Source: Methanococcoides alaskense (GTDB taxonomy: Archaea; Halobacteriota; Methanosarcinia; Methanosarcinales; Methanosarcinaceae). From it: DNA of 64,000 nt. This document shows positions 40,909 to 49,856 of the stretch, piece after piece. Numbering within the stretch: position 1 is the first letter of the stretch; every line of letters begins with the position of its first letter. The stretch lies in assembly GCF_031454185.1 (NCBI RefSeq), contig NZ_JAVDQI010000002.1, positions 62,001-126,000 on the forward strand. The letters run 5' to 3'. The notes under the pieces are model-generated. The model saw nothing but the letters and a program-made list of their open reading frames with translations. It did no database searches and was not told the DNA's origin. Position numbers and translations under genes: made by a program.

Positions 40909-42276
40909 TCAGGAAAAGTCTGGATGGATGTCCTTTTTGAAAAGACTGTATTCCTTTGCCAGCATGACGAAGGTCACCAGAAAAGAGAGTCCGTCAGATA
41001 ATGGGAATGCCATCCATACTCCCTGAAGCTGAAAGAAACGAGGGAGTATCAGGACAAGTGGTATCAGGAAAAGTACTTGTCTGCTGATCGACAGGAAAAA
41101 TGCTGGTTTCGCTTTTCCCAGTGTCTGATATATAGATGCTCCTACTACCTGGAATCCGACCAGTGGTAGTGCAAGTGCCATTATCCTCATTGCTGCTTTT
41201 CCTGCCTCTATCAATTCTTGGTCAGTGGTAAATATGCCGAACAATTGAGTTGGAAATATGAAGAGCAGTAAGAACCCCGCAATTGATACCACTGTAGTTA
41301 TTTTCATGGCCAGTGCTGTAGAACTGATGACCCTTTCGTAGTTCTTTGCACCATAATTGAACCCCACTATAGGTTGTAGGCCCTGTACAATGCCTATCAT
41401 TGGCATGAAAGTGAACATGAACAATCTATTAACGATACCAAATACTGCTATGGGAATATCTCCTCCGTAAACAGCAAGCACATTGTTTATCACGATCACC
41501 ATCAGGCTGCCCGACGCATTTCTTGCAAATGAGGACGTTCCGATGGTGACCATTTCTTTCAGTATCTCGGGGTGGGGTACGAAATACCTTATGTGGAAAT
41601 GAAAACTGCTCAGTCCCTTAGTGAAGTAGTATAAGAGGTAGAGGGCACTTACCACCTGTGAAATAACGGTTGCAATAGCTGCACCTTTTATGCCCATATT
41701 CAGTCCAAAGATGAATATGGGGTCAAGGATTATGTTAAGCCCTGCTGATATTACCATTGTAAACATGGCCACTCTTGCATTTCCTTCCGCACGAACAATG
41801 TTATTTAGTGTCATGGAAAATGCAAAGAATATAGTGCCGTAAAGGATTATCTTTGTATAATCGTATGCAAAAGGCATGATCGTTTCTGTGGCACCGAACA
41901 TTCTCAGCAGGGGCTCAATGTAAACGACACCTAATATCGTCATAACGATGCTAAGTGCAAGTATGGCAGTTATGGCGTTTCCGAGTGCGATATCTGCACG
42001 TTCGTGTATCCTTGCACCTAAGCTTCTGGAAATAATGGACGCACTTCCTATGCCTATTGTGAGTGCTATTCCCATGATTATCATCTGGATCGGGAATGCA
42101 ATGGTTATCCCTGCAATACCCTGTACACTTTCTGCTCCAAGTGCCCGTCCTACGAAAATAGTATCTACAAGACTATAGAGGGCCTGAACTATCATTCCAA
42201 CGGTCGCAGGCAGTGAAAGCTTAAAAAGGACCTTTTTAATGCTATCTTCTGAAAGCATTCTGGATCTTTCGTTCAT
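40909..42276 (-). CDS. MATE-family efflux transporter
   Basis: A 455-aa membrane protein with about 12 transmembrane helices in two similar halves, the mark of the MATE drug/metabolite:cation antiporters. The halves begin around LFKLSLPATVGMIVQALYSLVDTIFVGRALG and FARNASGSLMVIVINNVLAVYGG (each shown in part). Substrate unknown. The ATG at 42276 has GAGG at 8 nt spacing. In 42316-42420 a short dyad ACTAC-TAAA-GTAGT occurs in the promoter region. Confidence 0.9.
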   Translation of the reverse strand: MNERSRMLSEDSIKKVLFKLSLPATVGMIVQALYSLVDTIFVGRALGAESVQGIAGITIAFPIQMIIMGIALTIGIGSASIISRSLGARIHERADIALGNAITAILALSIVMTILGVVYIEPLLRMFGATETIMPFAYDYTKIILYGTIFFAFSMTLNNIVRAEGNARVAMFTMVISAGLNIILDPIFIFGLNMGIKGAAIATVISQVVSALYLLYYFTKGLSSFHFHIRYFVPHPEILKEMVTIGTSSFARNASGSLMVIVINNVLAVYGGDIPIAVFGIVNRLFMFTFMPMIGIVQGLQPIVGFNYGAKNYERVISSTALAMKITTVVSIAGFLLLFIFPTQLFGIFTTDQELIEAGKAAMRIMALALPLVGFQVVGASIYQTLGKAKPAFFLSISRQVLFLIPLVLILPRFFQLQGVWMAFPLSDGLSFLVTFVMLAKEYSLFKKDIHPDFS

Positions 42277-42455
42277 AGGTATTTCCTCAGAAGTCTGGGG
42301 ATGAAAAGAAAACACCTTATAAATCAGTTCCGTATTTATCTCTTTTAGTGTGACTTTTAGGACTATGACTTAACTAGTCGGCACTACTAAAGTAGTTCAA
42401 TGGTATAATAGTATATTAAATTAATAATATCAGGAAGTTATGCAATTTTATATCT

Positions 42456-43379
42456 ATGGGTGAAAAAACATCTTTCTCATTAGATAGTGTCAGATTTCCG
42501 AAAAACAACCAAAATTCATACCATTTCCCGGACATTTCAAGTCTGTGGCCAACACTACACCTTTTGAACAGTTCTACACTGGTGTCGATCTCCGGCGCTT
42601 TAAGGATATACCTTGCTTTCCTTTTGCTGCAGTTGCAATTCGATATCCTTTCCTGTATAGGTGGTGGTCTGGTGGTATATTCTGTCTATACTCTCGATCG
42701 TGCACTTGATTCTGAGGAAGACGCGGTGAACAGGTCTGAGCTTACCGGAGCAAGACGGGATATTGCACTTTTTGCGTCAGTCCTGACATTCCTTGTTGGT
42801 GCCTATTTCCTGTTCCTTGACGGTTTATTGCTTCTTGCTTTTTTGCCTCTGGTGACCGGTTTCCTTTACAGTAAAGGGATCAAGGTCGGAAAACATCATC
42901 TCAAGCTCAAAGGCGGTCTCGGTGTGAAGAATCTGGTTGTCGGCATAACATGGGGTGCATTCATTGCTGGTATTGCAGGTTGGTATGCAGAAAGCATATT
43001 GCCGGTGTTTGCTGTATTCCTTTATTTTGGGTGCAAACTTTTCGTAAACTCTTCAGTGTATGATTTCAAAGATCTCAAAGGCGATGCCCTGGCAGGAATA
43101 AAAACACTTCCTGTAAGTCTTGGCGAACAAAAGACACGTGCTATCCTTCTGGGCATCCACCTGTTCTCTCATTCCCTTCTATCGATCTTGATAATGTCAG
43201 AGCTTCTTGCCTATGAACCGATATTGCTGGTCTACAGCTTTATTGCAGGCCTTGTCTGTATCAATCGTTTTGCAGCCCCGGTTGAAAAAGAGTCAAAGAA
43301 CAGGTTGTACAAACGACTGTTCGTTGTGGATGGCGAATCGAGTATGATCGTAGGTCTAAGGGCAATTATGGGAGTTTGA
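42456..43379 (+). CDS. UbiA-family prenyltransferase
   Basis: A 307-aa integral membrane protein with eight or nine helices. The two Asp-rich motifs that bind prenyl diphosphate magnesium are present in variant form: DRALDSEED (family NDxxDxxxD) and DFKDLKGDALAGIKTLP (family DxxxD). The acceptor (aromatic, lipid or glycerol phosphate) cannot be told. There is no adjacent partner gene. It is divergent from the MATE gene. Confidence 0.82.
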   Translation: MGEKTSFSLDSVRFPKNNQNSYHFPDISSLWPTLHLLNSSTLVSISGALRIYLAFLLLQLQFDILSCIGGGLVVYSVYTLDRALDSEEDAVNRSELTGARRDIALFASVLTFLVGAYFLFLDGLLLLAFLPLVTGFLYSKGIKVGKHHLKLKGGLGVKNLVVGITWGAFIAGIAGWYAESILPVFAVFLYFGCKLFVNSSVYDFKDLKGDALAGIKTLPVSLGEQKTRAILLGIHLFSHSLLSILIMSELLAYEPILLVYSFIAGLVCINRFAAPVEKESKNRLYKRLFVVDGESSMIVGLRAIMGV

Positions 43380-43393
43380 TATTGTATGGATGA

Positions 43394-44194
43394 TCAAAGG
43401 GATTTGATCTCCCTTGCTTTCTCTTTATAATGCTCAAATAGCTCTTTTCCCCATTGCACAGCAGCTTCGTCGTGTCCTATTAGATCGTTTTGTGGGTCAT
43501 ATGTTCCGTTCTTGAAAAACAATGACATGGAAAAGAAATTGTCGGTTACAATGAATGCGACCTTTGCTTCATCGATCAGGTAGAGCTTTGTATTGTCAGA
43601 GTTCAGATACGTCTCCAGTGAATCTCTGTATTCGTTCTTCACCTTTTCGAAAACATTTGTTGTCAAAACAAGCTTTGTAGGAACATCATTTTTGGCGAGA
43701 CTGACAAAGAATTCCGGATATACCGGGATAAATATGGTGGAAACCCCATCAATTTCGCTTGATTTATTTATGTTTCCAATAAAATTCTTATGGGAGTCAT
43801 ATATGTTTTCCAGACCTTCCTGGTGGACAGAGCATTCGCCAAGGTCACCGATCCTATCAAGAAGCTTTTGTGGTATTCCATCAAGTAAGTGTTCTTTCCA
43901 GAAATCATCGTTCCTTTCGATGGCATCAAGGGTTTTTATCAGTGGTTTTAGATACTTGGATGCCACCCTTCCGATCGGTGTAATGTGGTACTTTTTTTCA
44001 TCTTTAAATATAAGGTTTGAAGCTACCATCTCTTTTATTCGGGGGGATATCTCTGGCGAGCTCACCTTGAAATATTCCCTTATTTGTGATAATGTACGAG
44101 GTTCTTCTTCTATAAAGAAAAGAAGGTCTTTTCTTTTTTCTGAAAATGTGAGAACGCTTAGCAATCCATTTGATCTCATTTTCTTCAGCTCCAT
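43394..44194 (-). CDS. Winged-helix regulator with FilR1-like (DUF1724) domain
   Basis: A 266-aa regulator. Residues about 15-80 form a winged helix (EPRTLSQIREYFKVSSPEISPRIKEMV shown in part) and residues about 120-260 match the FilR1 middle domain (DUF1724), with IDGVSTIFIPVYPEFFVSLA, LVLTTNVFEKVK and FFKNGTYDPQNDLIGHDEAAV. FilR1 is known as a methanogenesis regulatory protein, and paralogues are numerous in Methanosarcinaceae. Target genes are unknown. A TATA-like element lies at about 44205-44218. Confidence 0.85.
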   Translation of the reverse strand: MELKKMRSNGLLSVLTFSEKRKDLLFFIEEEPRTLSQIREYFKVSSPEISPRIKEMVASNLIFKDEKKYHITPIGRVASKYLKPLIKTLDAIERNDDFWKEHLLDGIPQKLLDRIGDLGECSVHQEGLENIYDSHKNFIGNINKSSEIDGVSTIFIPVYPEFFVSLAKNDVPTKLVLTTNVFEKVKNEYRDSLETYLNSDNTKLYLIDEAKVAFIVTDNFFSMSLFFKNGTYDPQNDLIGHDEAAVQWGKELFEHYKEKAREIKSL

Positions 44195-44427
44195 AGTGTT
44201 GGGTGTACCTATTACATATATAATTAATGGACACCTTTTAAATATTTATTATTACATACTTGGATTTTTTAAAACTCGGCTACCCTTTTTCTTTAAGTTT
44301 TGATAGTATCCACTCGATAAGTTCGTATCAATGGTTCGTACTCCCCGTTTCACCACATATACAATTGAAAATTATCTTACTTCTACTGTAAATATGTGGC
44401 GATAGCTCTAAAGGACAAATCGGTCAT

Positions 44428-44460
44428 AAAAAAGAAGGGAATGTGTGCAAAAACACACAT
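44428..44460 (-). terminator. Terminator of purH
   Basis: ATGTGTG (44441-44447) and CACACAT (44454-44460) form a 7-bp stem with a 6-nt loop; on the reverse strand TCCCTTCTTTTTTATG follows. It lies just after the purH stop. The remaining gap 44195-44427 carries the promoter of the FilR1-like gene and I see no other feature. Confidence 0.7.
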
Positions 44461-44472
44461 CTAAGAATATAA

Positions 44473-46089
44473 TCAGTGTAGGAAGTGTCTCATTCCAGTG
44501 AACACCATTGAGATGTTCAGACGATTTGCAGTAGCAATGACCTCATCGTCCCTTATGGAACCGCCTGGTGAAATTATGTATCTTATCTTGCTTTCATCAG
44601 AATAGATTATACTGTCATCGAATGGGAAGAATGCATCAGAAGCCATGACGGACTCTGAAAGTATGGATTGCCAGTATTCTTCAAAGCTCATATCCGGCTT
44701 TTCCCTTTCATAGACTATCTCAAGGTTCTCTTTTGCTTTTGTTGCTGCAAGTTTGCGTATGGAATCAACGCGATTTGGCTGTCCTGCTCCCATTGCTATC
44801 ATAACGTAACATCCGTCCTTGTATTCGTATGCAAGTGTCACAGAATTGGATTTTGTGCTCTTGCAGGCGCAAATACAGAATTCGGACAGTCCGCGTTTCT
44901 CTTCAGGGTACGCAGTTTCAGTAACACAGTCCCACTTCTCGTAAAGCCCTATGTTCCTTGTCTGTTTCAGCATTCCTCCGATCACATACTTGTATGTGGT
45001 CTCGGTATCAAATGCTTCATTGAACTGTGGCAATTCAAGAAGACGCAGATTTGAGCTCTTATCTTTCAGATATTCAAGGGCATCATGCTCGAATCCAGGT
45101 GCGAGGATGATCTCCACGAACTTACCCTTAAGGAATTCTGCGGATTCAAGATTGAAAACGGTATTGGTGCAGATTATACTACCAAATGCTGATACAGGGT
45201 CGCCATCCCATGCATGCTCCAAAGCTTCGCAAAGAGTGTTACCGGTTGCCAGTCCGCATGGGTTATTGTGTTTGACAATAGCAACTGCGGGATTCGTGTT
45301 GCCTACCTCTTTGATGGTCTGGAGGGCATTGTCCGCATCCACATAGTTGTTGTATGAAAGCTCCTTTCCATGCAACTGGTTTGCATTTGAAAGTGCAGGG
45401 CCAACGATCGCCTCATCCTTGTAGAATGTAGCTTCCTGGTGCCAGTTCTCTCCATATCTGAGCTTTGTACCTTCAGTGAAGTTCATGCGCAGGACATCTT
45501 CATCGAGGAGAGTCTTGCTCAGGTACGTATCAATATTACTGTCATAATTTGCAGTGTGTCTGAATACCTTGACCGCAAGTTTTTCGCGGGTGGTGTCAGA
45601 GACCGTGCCGGCTGATCTCAATTCCTTGAGGACCTCTCCATAGTCTTCCGGGTCTGATATTACTGTTACAGACTTGTAGTTCTTAGCGGCAGAACGAAGT
45701 AAGGTTGGTCCTCCGATATCGATGTTCTCTATAGCTTCGTCAAGGTTCACACCCTCTTTCGAGACTGTTATCTCGAAGGGGTAAAGATTGACAGCTACCA
45801 TGTCGATAAGCTCGATGGATTCCTTTTCAGCTTCTCCCATGTGTTCAAGGTTTCCTCTCATACACAGCAATCCGCCGTGTATTCTTGGGTGGAGTGTCTT
45901 TACACGTCCTCCCATCATTTCAGGAAAACCGGTAACTTCTGAGACGTCGATCGTCTCAATACCCGCATCGCGAAGTATCTTCGCAGTTCCGCCAGTCGAT
46001 ATAATCTCTATGTTCAGTTGCTCTAGTCCCCGTGCGAAATCCACGATTCCAGTTTTGTCAGAGACGCTTAGCAGTGCCCTTTTTACCAA
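44473..46089 (-). CDS. purH: Bifunctional AICAR transformylase / IMP cyclohydrolase PurH
   Basis: Catalyses the last two steps of IMP synthesis. The N-terminal cyclohydrolase shows SVSDKTGIVDFARGL and GRVKTLHPRIHGGLL; the C-terminal transformylase shows KHNNPCGLATG with the catalytic Lys-His and DAFFPFDDSI. The 538-aa length is normal. Many archaea lack PurH and use PurP/PurO instead; this bacterial-type enzyme occurs in Methanosarcinaceae. It starts at a TTG with GGTGAT just upstream. A TATA-like element (TTTATAC on the reverse strand) lies at 46121-46127. Confidence 0.96.
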   Translation of the reverse strand: MVKRALLSVSDKTGIVDFARGLEQLNIEIISTGGTAKILRDAGIETIDVSEVTGFPEMMGGRVKTLHPRIHGGLLCMRGNLEHMGEAEKESIELIDMVAVNLYPFEITVSKEGVNLDEAIENIDIGGPTLLRSAAKNYKSVTVISDPEDYGEVLKELRSAGTVSDTTREKLAVKVFRHTANYDSNIDTYLSKTLLDEDVLRMNFTEGTKLRYGENWHQEATFYKDEAIVGPALSNANQLHGKELSYNNYVDADNALQTIKEVGNTNPAVAIVKHNNPCGLATGNTLCEALEHAWDGDPVSAFGSIICTNTVFNLESAEFLKGKFVEIILAPGFEHDALEYLKDKSSNLRLLELPQFNEAFDTETTYKYVIGGMLKQTRNIGLYEKWDCVTETAYPEEKRGLSEFCICACKSTKSNSVTLAYEYKDGCYVMIAMGAGQPNRVDSIRKLAATKAKENLEIVYEREKPDMSFEEYWQSILSESVMASDAFFPFDDSIIYSDESKIRYIISPGGSIRDDEVIATANRLNISMVFTGMRHFLH

Positions 46090-46164
46090 AAAATCACCAA
46101 GTTAGATTGTTATATATGTTGTATAAATGTTCTGGTTGGCCATTATGACCGTCAATTCCAAAGT

Positions 46165-48066
46165 TCACCCAAATTTCACAACCGGGCAAATTGTAACACA
46201 AGCACCACAATGAGTGCATTTACTGCTTATGATCGCCTTTCCATCCTCTATAGTGATACAGTCGTTAGGACACTTTCCTACGCAGACCCCACAACCCATA
46301 CATTTCAAAGACCGTCTTACCGCTCTTTCGATCTGGGTCATGAACTCTCTTGCATCTGTTTCGTTATTGCCTCTTGCAGTTACTGTCCCTGATGCGAATA
46401 TCTGTGCACGGTCATCTTCGTGATGCACAGAAGCAACACCCTCGATATAGGCAACTTTACCTGCTGAACGAAGCAAACCGGTGGTTTCCAGAAGTTCCAT
46501 GTCCAGTGCAATACCAAAACTGCCTTCAGCTGACATTCCACCTTCGCGGCATGGTCTGTATCCTGAGGTTACACTGAATTTCAGCTCACCTTTAACATCA
46601 CTCTTTGGTATGATATTTATTCCCTTTTCCTCTGCTATTTTTGCAATAGCTGGTGGCAGGGTCTGCCATCTCCATAGTCCGTGCTCTACCCACTCTTTCG
46701 AGAGTCCCATCTTCTCCGCATATTCAAGCAGATGGTCATTGAGCCGTTTTACCAGTTCCGGATGCGTTTCTTTTAGCCTGAACAGGTCTGACAATGAGGA
46801 TGATGGGCATAACCAGCATCCTATGCGGTCGAATCCCCTCTCGTACATTACATTATAGGGTACACCGGTCTTGAATATATAGAGCCATACGTGCATTGCT
46901 GTCCAGTCCTGTATGGGGGAAGCTCCAATCTGGTTGCCTACCCACGGGTTCTTCCAGACACGTTCACTGTTCGCCCTTGCAGCGGACTCGTACTTTCTCT
47001 GCCCGATAAAAGTAAGGCATCCATCCTCATAATTGTCATTGATTATCTGTGAGATCGGTCCAAGTTTACAGACCTTGCAACACCAGCGTGCTTCCACTGA
47101 CGGGGGTCCGAAGTCCCCGACAGATTCCCAGAAAGCTTCTCCAGCGTCCTTTGTCCTAAGAGGGCGTTGATAATGTTCCACTATGTCCTTCACATTCTCT
47201 ATGGTCTCAGGGAATTCTAGTCCTGTGTCAGCGAAAAGGAGTTCGTAATCATCAAGGCACTCACTTACAAGCTGTAATACTGCAAGGCTGTCCTTTCCTC
47301 CTGAATAGGACACGCTCACCGGTCTGTTCACAGTTTCATTAGTATGTTTGATGAATTGATGTGCTTTATCTTCAAAGAGCGCAAGTATCTCGGAATTCGC
47401 TTTGACCGCATCATCCCATGTCTGTCCGCCTTCAGGCACATCTATCTTTTCAGGCTTGCCTTTCCATCTGTTCTTGACACCAACACCTTTATTGTGCTCG
47501 ATCATGTCCGCACCGCTCATGCGTGCCCTTCCGACCGCAACGATCTCACCTTCAGGTGTAAGCACAACCGTCTCGTCAGACACCTGTATCTGTGGATCGG
47601 CATCTATGATCCCTGGAGCCAGTACGCTTGCCCCTTTCAAGATAAAACTAACCGCCCCGCTATCAAGCACTACCCAGCCTTTCATCTCTTTCAGGTCCCT
47701 GCCTTCAAAAAGGCGTCTTGCACCGGCCAGTCTTGGCAGGAGTACCCACTTCAGACTGTCCATCTCAAAACGGAAACTTGCAAGGACTTCACCATCCACG
47801 ATAACTTCTTCCATCCTGTCATCGTAGGGTGCTTTGTTGAGCACCGCTAAGTGCCCTTCAGGTATAATAGGTACATTGAACTGTTCCATTGAAACAGCAT
47901 TTATATTGTCTATATCATACTGGAAAGCTGGCCTTATGTCGCCAGGAGGTGTGACACTAACTTTCGTGGTTTTCTTGCCACAGCTGCATTTTTTCCCGAG
48001 TACGGGTACATTACAGTCTTTACACCAGTGCAGAAGCAGTTTTCCCAGATATACAGGTTTTGACAT
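46165..48066 (-). CDS. PUA - PAPS-reductase-like - ferredoxin multidomain protein
   Basis: A 633-aa soluble protein. An N-terminal zinc ribbon (C15, C18, C27, C29) precedes a PUA-like domain (about 145-215, VVLTPEGEIVAVGRARMSG). Next is a PAPS-reductase/PP-loop domain (VSYSGGKDSLAV) with the CC-xx-C (RWCCKVC) and C-x2-C (IGCWLC) cysteines that in APS reductases hold a [4Fe-4S] cluster. A domain resembling a TBP-like fold (IFASGTVTARGNNETDAREF) leads to two 4Fe-4S ferredoxin motifs. The catalytic KECGLH-type motif of sulfonucleotide reductases is not visible, so sulfate reduction is doubtful; RNA thiolation is one inference. The ATG at 48066 lies 52 nt after the Cas4-like gene. Confidence 0.82.
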   Translation of the reverse strand: MSKPVYLGKLLLHWCKDCNVPVLGKKCSCGKKTTKVSVTPPGDIRPAFQYDIDNINAVSMEQFNVPIIPEGHLAVLNKAPYDDRMEEVIVDGEVLASFRFEMDSLKWVLLPRLAGARRLFEGRDLKEMKGWVVLDSGAVSFILKGASVLAPGIIDADPQIQVSDETVVLTPEGEIVAVGRARMSGADMIEHNKGVGVKNRWKGKPEKIDVPEGGQTWDDAVKANSEILALFEDKAHQFIKHTNETVNRPVSVSYSGGKDSLAVLQLVSECLDDYELLFADTGLEFPETIENVKDIVEHYQRPLRTKDAGEAFWESVGDFGPPSVEARWCCKVCKLGPISQIINDNYEDGCLTFIGQRKYESAARANSERVWKNPWVGNQIGASPIQDWTAMHVWLYIFKTGVPYNVMYERGFDRIGCWLCPSSSLSDLFRLKETHPELVKRLNDHLLEYAEKMGLSKEWVEHGLWRWQTLPPAIAKIAEEKGINIIPKSDVKGELKFSVTSGYRPCREGGMSAEGSFGIALDMELLETTGLLRSAGKVAYIEGVASVHHEDDRAQIFASGTVTARGNNETDAREFMTQIERAVRRSLKCMGCGVCVGKCPNDCITIEDGKAIISSKCTHCGACVTICPVVKFG

Positions 48067-48118
48067 TGTAGATGGACACTGGAAGAATACATAAATAGGT
48101 GTTGGGTGCTCGGATTTC

Positions 48119-48937
48119 TTAGAAGAATTTAGAGGCAAGGGTGGACTTGTTTATGCAGAAATGTGTGAAATTACAATGTTCGCAGATCTTCCCTTCTTTA
48201 CGTTCAGGCAGGTTTCCGTCCTTTATTCTGTCAACGCGGTCGCGTATCTTAAGCACCTGTCTTCTGTCCTCTGGTCTGACCTTCACTTTTCGTATCTTCC
48301 CTTCCTTTGCATATTCCACAAAACCTAGCTCTACAGTTTCCCCGCTGTTCTCCTCTAACAGCATTGAAAGAGCTGCAATATGTATCCTATCGTTCCCCCA
48401 AACTCCGTTTTCCGGGCATCTTCCGGTTCTTATGGAAAGGGGTGCCATCCTTTCTCCATATTGCACTATGGCAGAAGGGATGCCTGTCAGGTTCAATCTG
48501 TCTGAATGAAGTACAGGTTCTGTTCTATGGGGCATTATACTTTGTATAACATCAACTTCGCTTCTCTTGAAGACCGCATCGGAAAGGTTTGTTGCAATAT
48601 TATCAAGCAGTTCAAAGACGTTCTTTTCGGCAGTCTCTATCATATTAAAAGGGACATTTTTTAGCTCAGTGGAGTATATGAGGTCAAGTTCGCTCTTTAC
48701 ACGTTCGAATTCCGCACTAAGTTCTTCCAAAATGCTTTCTTTTGTGGGCTTTGTTTTTTTAACAATGTCTGCATAACCCATTGCTAGCTCCTTTATCATC
48801 ATATGTTCAATATATCCTGAACTGATGGTTGGCAGAAGCTCTTGCTCTCGGTATGTATAATATACTTGTCTGGGGCATTTTAAGTACAGAAGAAATTCCG
48901 ATACATTAGCATGTAATTTCAAATTTGCCAGGGACAT
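48119..48937 (-). CDS. Cas4-like Fe-S protein lacking a normal nuclease site
   Basis: A 272-aa protein with the cluster cysteines of Cas4/Dna2-type PD-(D/E)XK proteins: C21 (LYLKCPRQVYY) and C252, C255, C261 (CEHCNFTHFC). Length and helical N-terminus fit the family. At the place of the GxxD...ExK motif the sequence reads LTGIPSAIV ... APLSIRTGR, so the catalytic Asp, Glu and Lys are replaced by Pro, Ser and Arg. No CRISPR array or other cas gene is in the window. It probably binds DNA or an Fe-S partner without cutting. The PAPS-reductase-like gene follows after 52 nt and may be in the same transcript. Confidence 0.75.
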   Translation of the reverse strand: MSLANLKLHANVSEFLLYLKCPRQVYYTYREQELLPTISSGYIEHMMIKELAMGYADIVKKTKPTKESILEELSAEFERVKSELDLIYSTELKNVPFNMIETAEKNVFELLDNIATNLSDAVFKRSEVDVIQSIMPHRTEPVLHSDRLNLTGIPSAIVQYGERMAPLSIRTGRCPENGVWGNDRIHIAALSMLLEENSGETVELGFVEYAKEGKIRKVKVRPEDRRQVLKIRDRVDRIKDGNLPERKEGKICEHCNFTHFCINKSTLASKFF

Positions 48938-49020
48938 GGTTTATTACAGATTATCGGCATTTTATAAATAGTTGAACCATATAATTAGTTTTATTCGACA
49001 ATTGTCGATAGAACGTTCGG

Positions 49021-49031
49021 TACATATATAT
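49021..49031 (+). promoter_or_regulatory. TATA box of the XRE regulator / mevalonate genes
   Basis: TACATATATAT lies about 30-39 nt before the first ATG (49060), which predicts a leader of about 10 nt or none. It may drive the regulator and, by read-through, the mevalonate genes that follow. Confidence 0.5.
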
Positions 49032-49059
49032 GTGTGACACTCATACAGTTTATTGAAGT

Positions 49060-49800
49060 ATGACCAAAGATATGGCCAATGAAAATATTCGTCAGCGTCT
49101 AGCTGAAAAAATGGCAGGCGAGATCACCTTATCCGAGAAACCCGGTGAGGCGCTGAAAAAATGGAGACTTAACTTCGACATTGCCCAGACTGATCTTTCG
49201 GGCTATCTAAAAGTATCTCCTTCTGTCATCAGTGACTATGAAAGCGGACGGCGAAAGTCTCCGGGAACACTCATTGTCAGCAAGATAGTCGCCGCTCTTT
49301 TGGATGTCGATACTTTAAAGGGCGGACAGAAAATACACAGCTACGAAGGCATGCTTTATGCCGATCCGGGAGCTAAGGCGGTGTATGCTACCTATGAATA
49401 TACATATCCTATACAGCTCGCCAAACTTGCGACCCTGATCGAAGCGGATGTTGTGAACAAGGGTGTGGAAAAACCCCTTTACGGTTTTACGGTTGTGGAT
49501 AGTAAGAAGGCCATCCTTGAGCTTTCTTCCCATGAGTTCCAGAAACTCTATGGATGGAGTACCGAACGTGCATTGATATTCACCAAGGTATCCACAGGAA
49601 AATCACCAATGGTGGCTATTCGCGTGACCAATTTGAAACCGGGAGCGGTTGTCATCCATGGGCTTCGTGGCAACCAGGTCGATCCGATGGCAAAGAAGAT
49701 GGCAGAGATCGACAGGATACCACTTCTCGCAACAACGATGGACATTGATGAACTGGTCGAAGTGCTGAAAAAGTACAGCCAGTATCATGTGATAGAATAA
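49060..49800 (+). CDS. XRE-family transcription regulator upstream of HMG-CoA synthase
   Basis: A 246-aa archaeal regulator. Residues about 30-85 form an XRE helix-turn-helix (DIAQTDLSGYLKVSPSVISDYESG). The rest is a conserved archaeal domain (VRNLK-like ATRVTNLKPGAVVIHGLRG segment, MAKKMAEIDRIPLLATTMDIDELVEVL) of unknown ligand. In Euryarchaeota this family sits next to HMG-CoA synthase, so a role in controlling isoprenoid lipid synthesis is likely by context. The HMG-CoA synthase gene begins 57 nt later. An ATG at 49072 is an alternative start. Confidence 0.85.
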   Translation: MTKDMANENIRQRLAEKMAGEITLSEKPGEALKKWRLNFDIAQTDLSGYLKVSPSVISDYESGRRKSPGTLIVSKIVAALLDVDTLKGGQKIHSYEGMLYADPGAKAVYATYEYTYPIQLAKLATLIEADVVNKGVEKPLYGFTVVDSKKAILELSSHEFQKLYGWSTERALIFTKVSTGKSPMVAIRVTNLKPGAVVIHGLRGNQVDPMAKKMAEIDRIPLLATTMDIDELVEVLKKYSQYHVIE

Positions 49801-49856
49801 TGATCGCTTTGTGATCGATTTTGAAAAACTTGAACATATAAACAGGTGAATGATTA

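Noticed and set aside
44319..44350. GGTTCGTACTCC resembling a tRNA T-arm
   Set aside because: No matching acceptor, D or anticodon arms around it on either strand.
46165..48066. Annotation as assimilatory PAPS reductase
   Set aside because: The ECGxH catalytic motif is not seen and extra RNA-type and ferredoxin domains point elsewhere.
48119..48937. Evidence for a CRISPR-Cas locus from the Cas4-like gene
   Set aside because: No repeat array and no other cas gene are present; the protein lacks the nuclease motif and sits in an unrelated neighbourhood.
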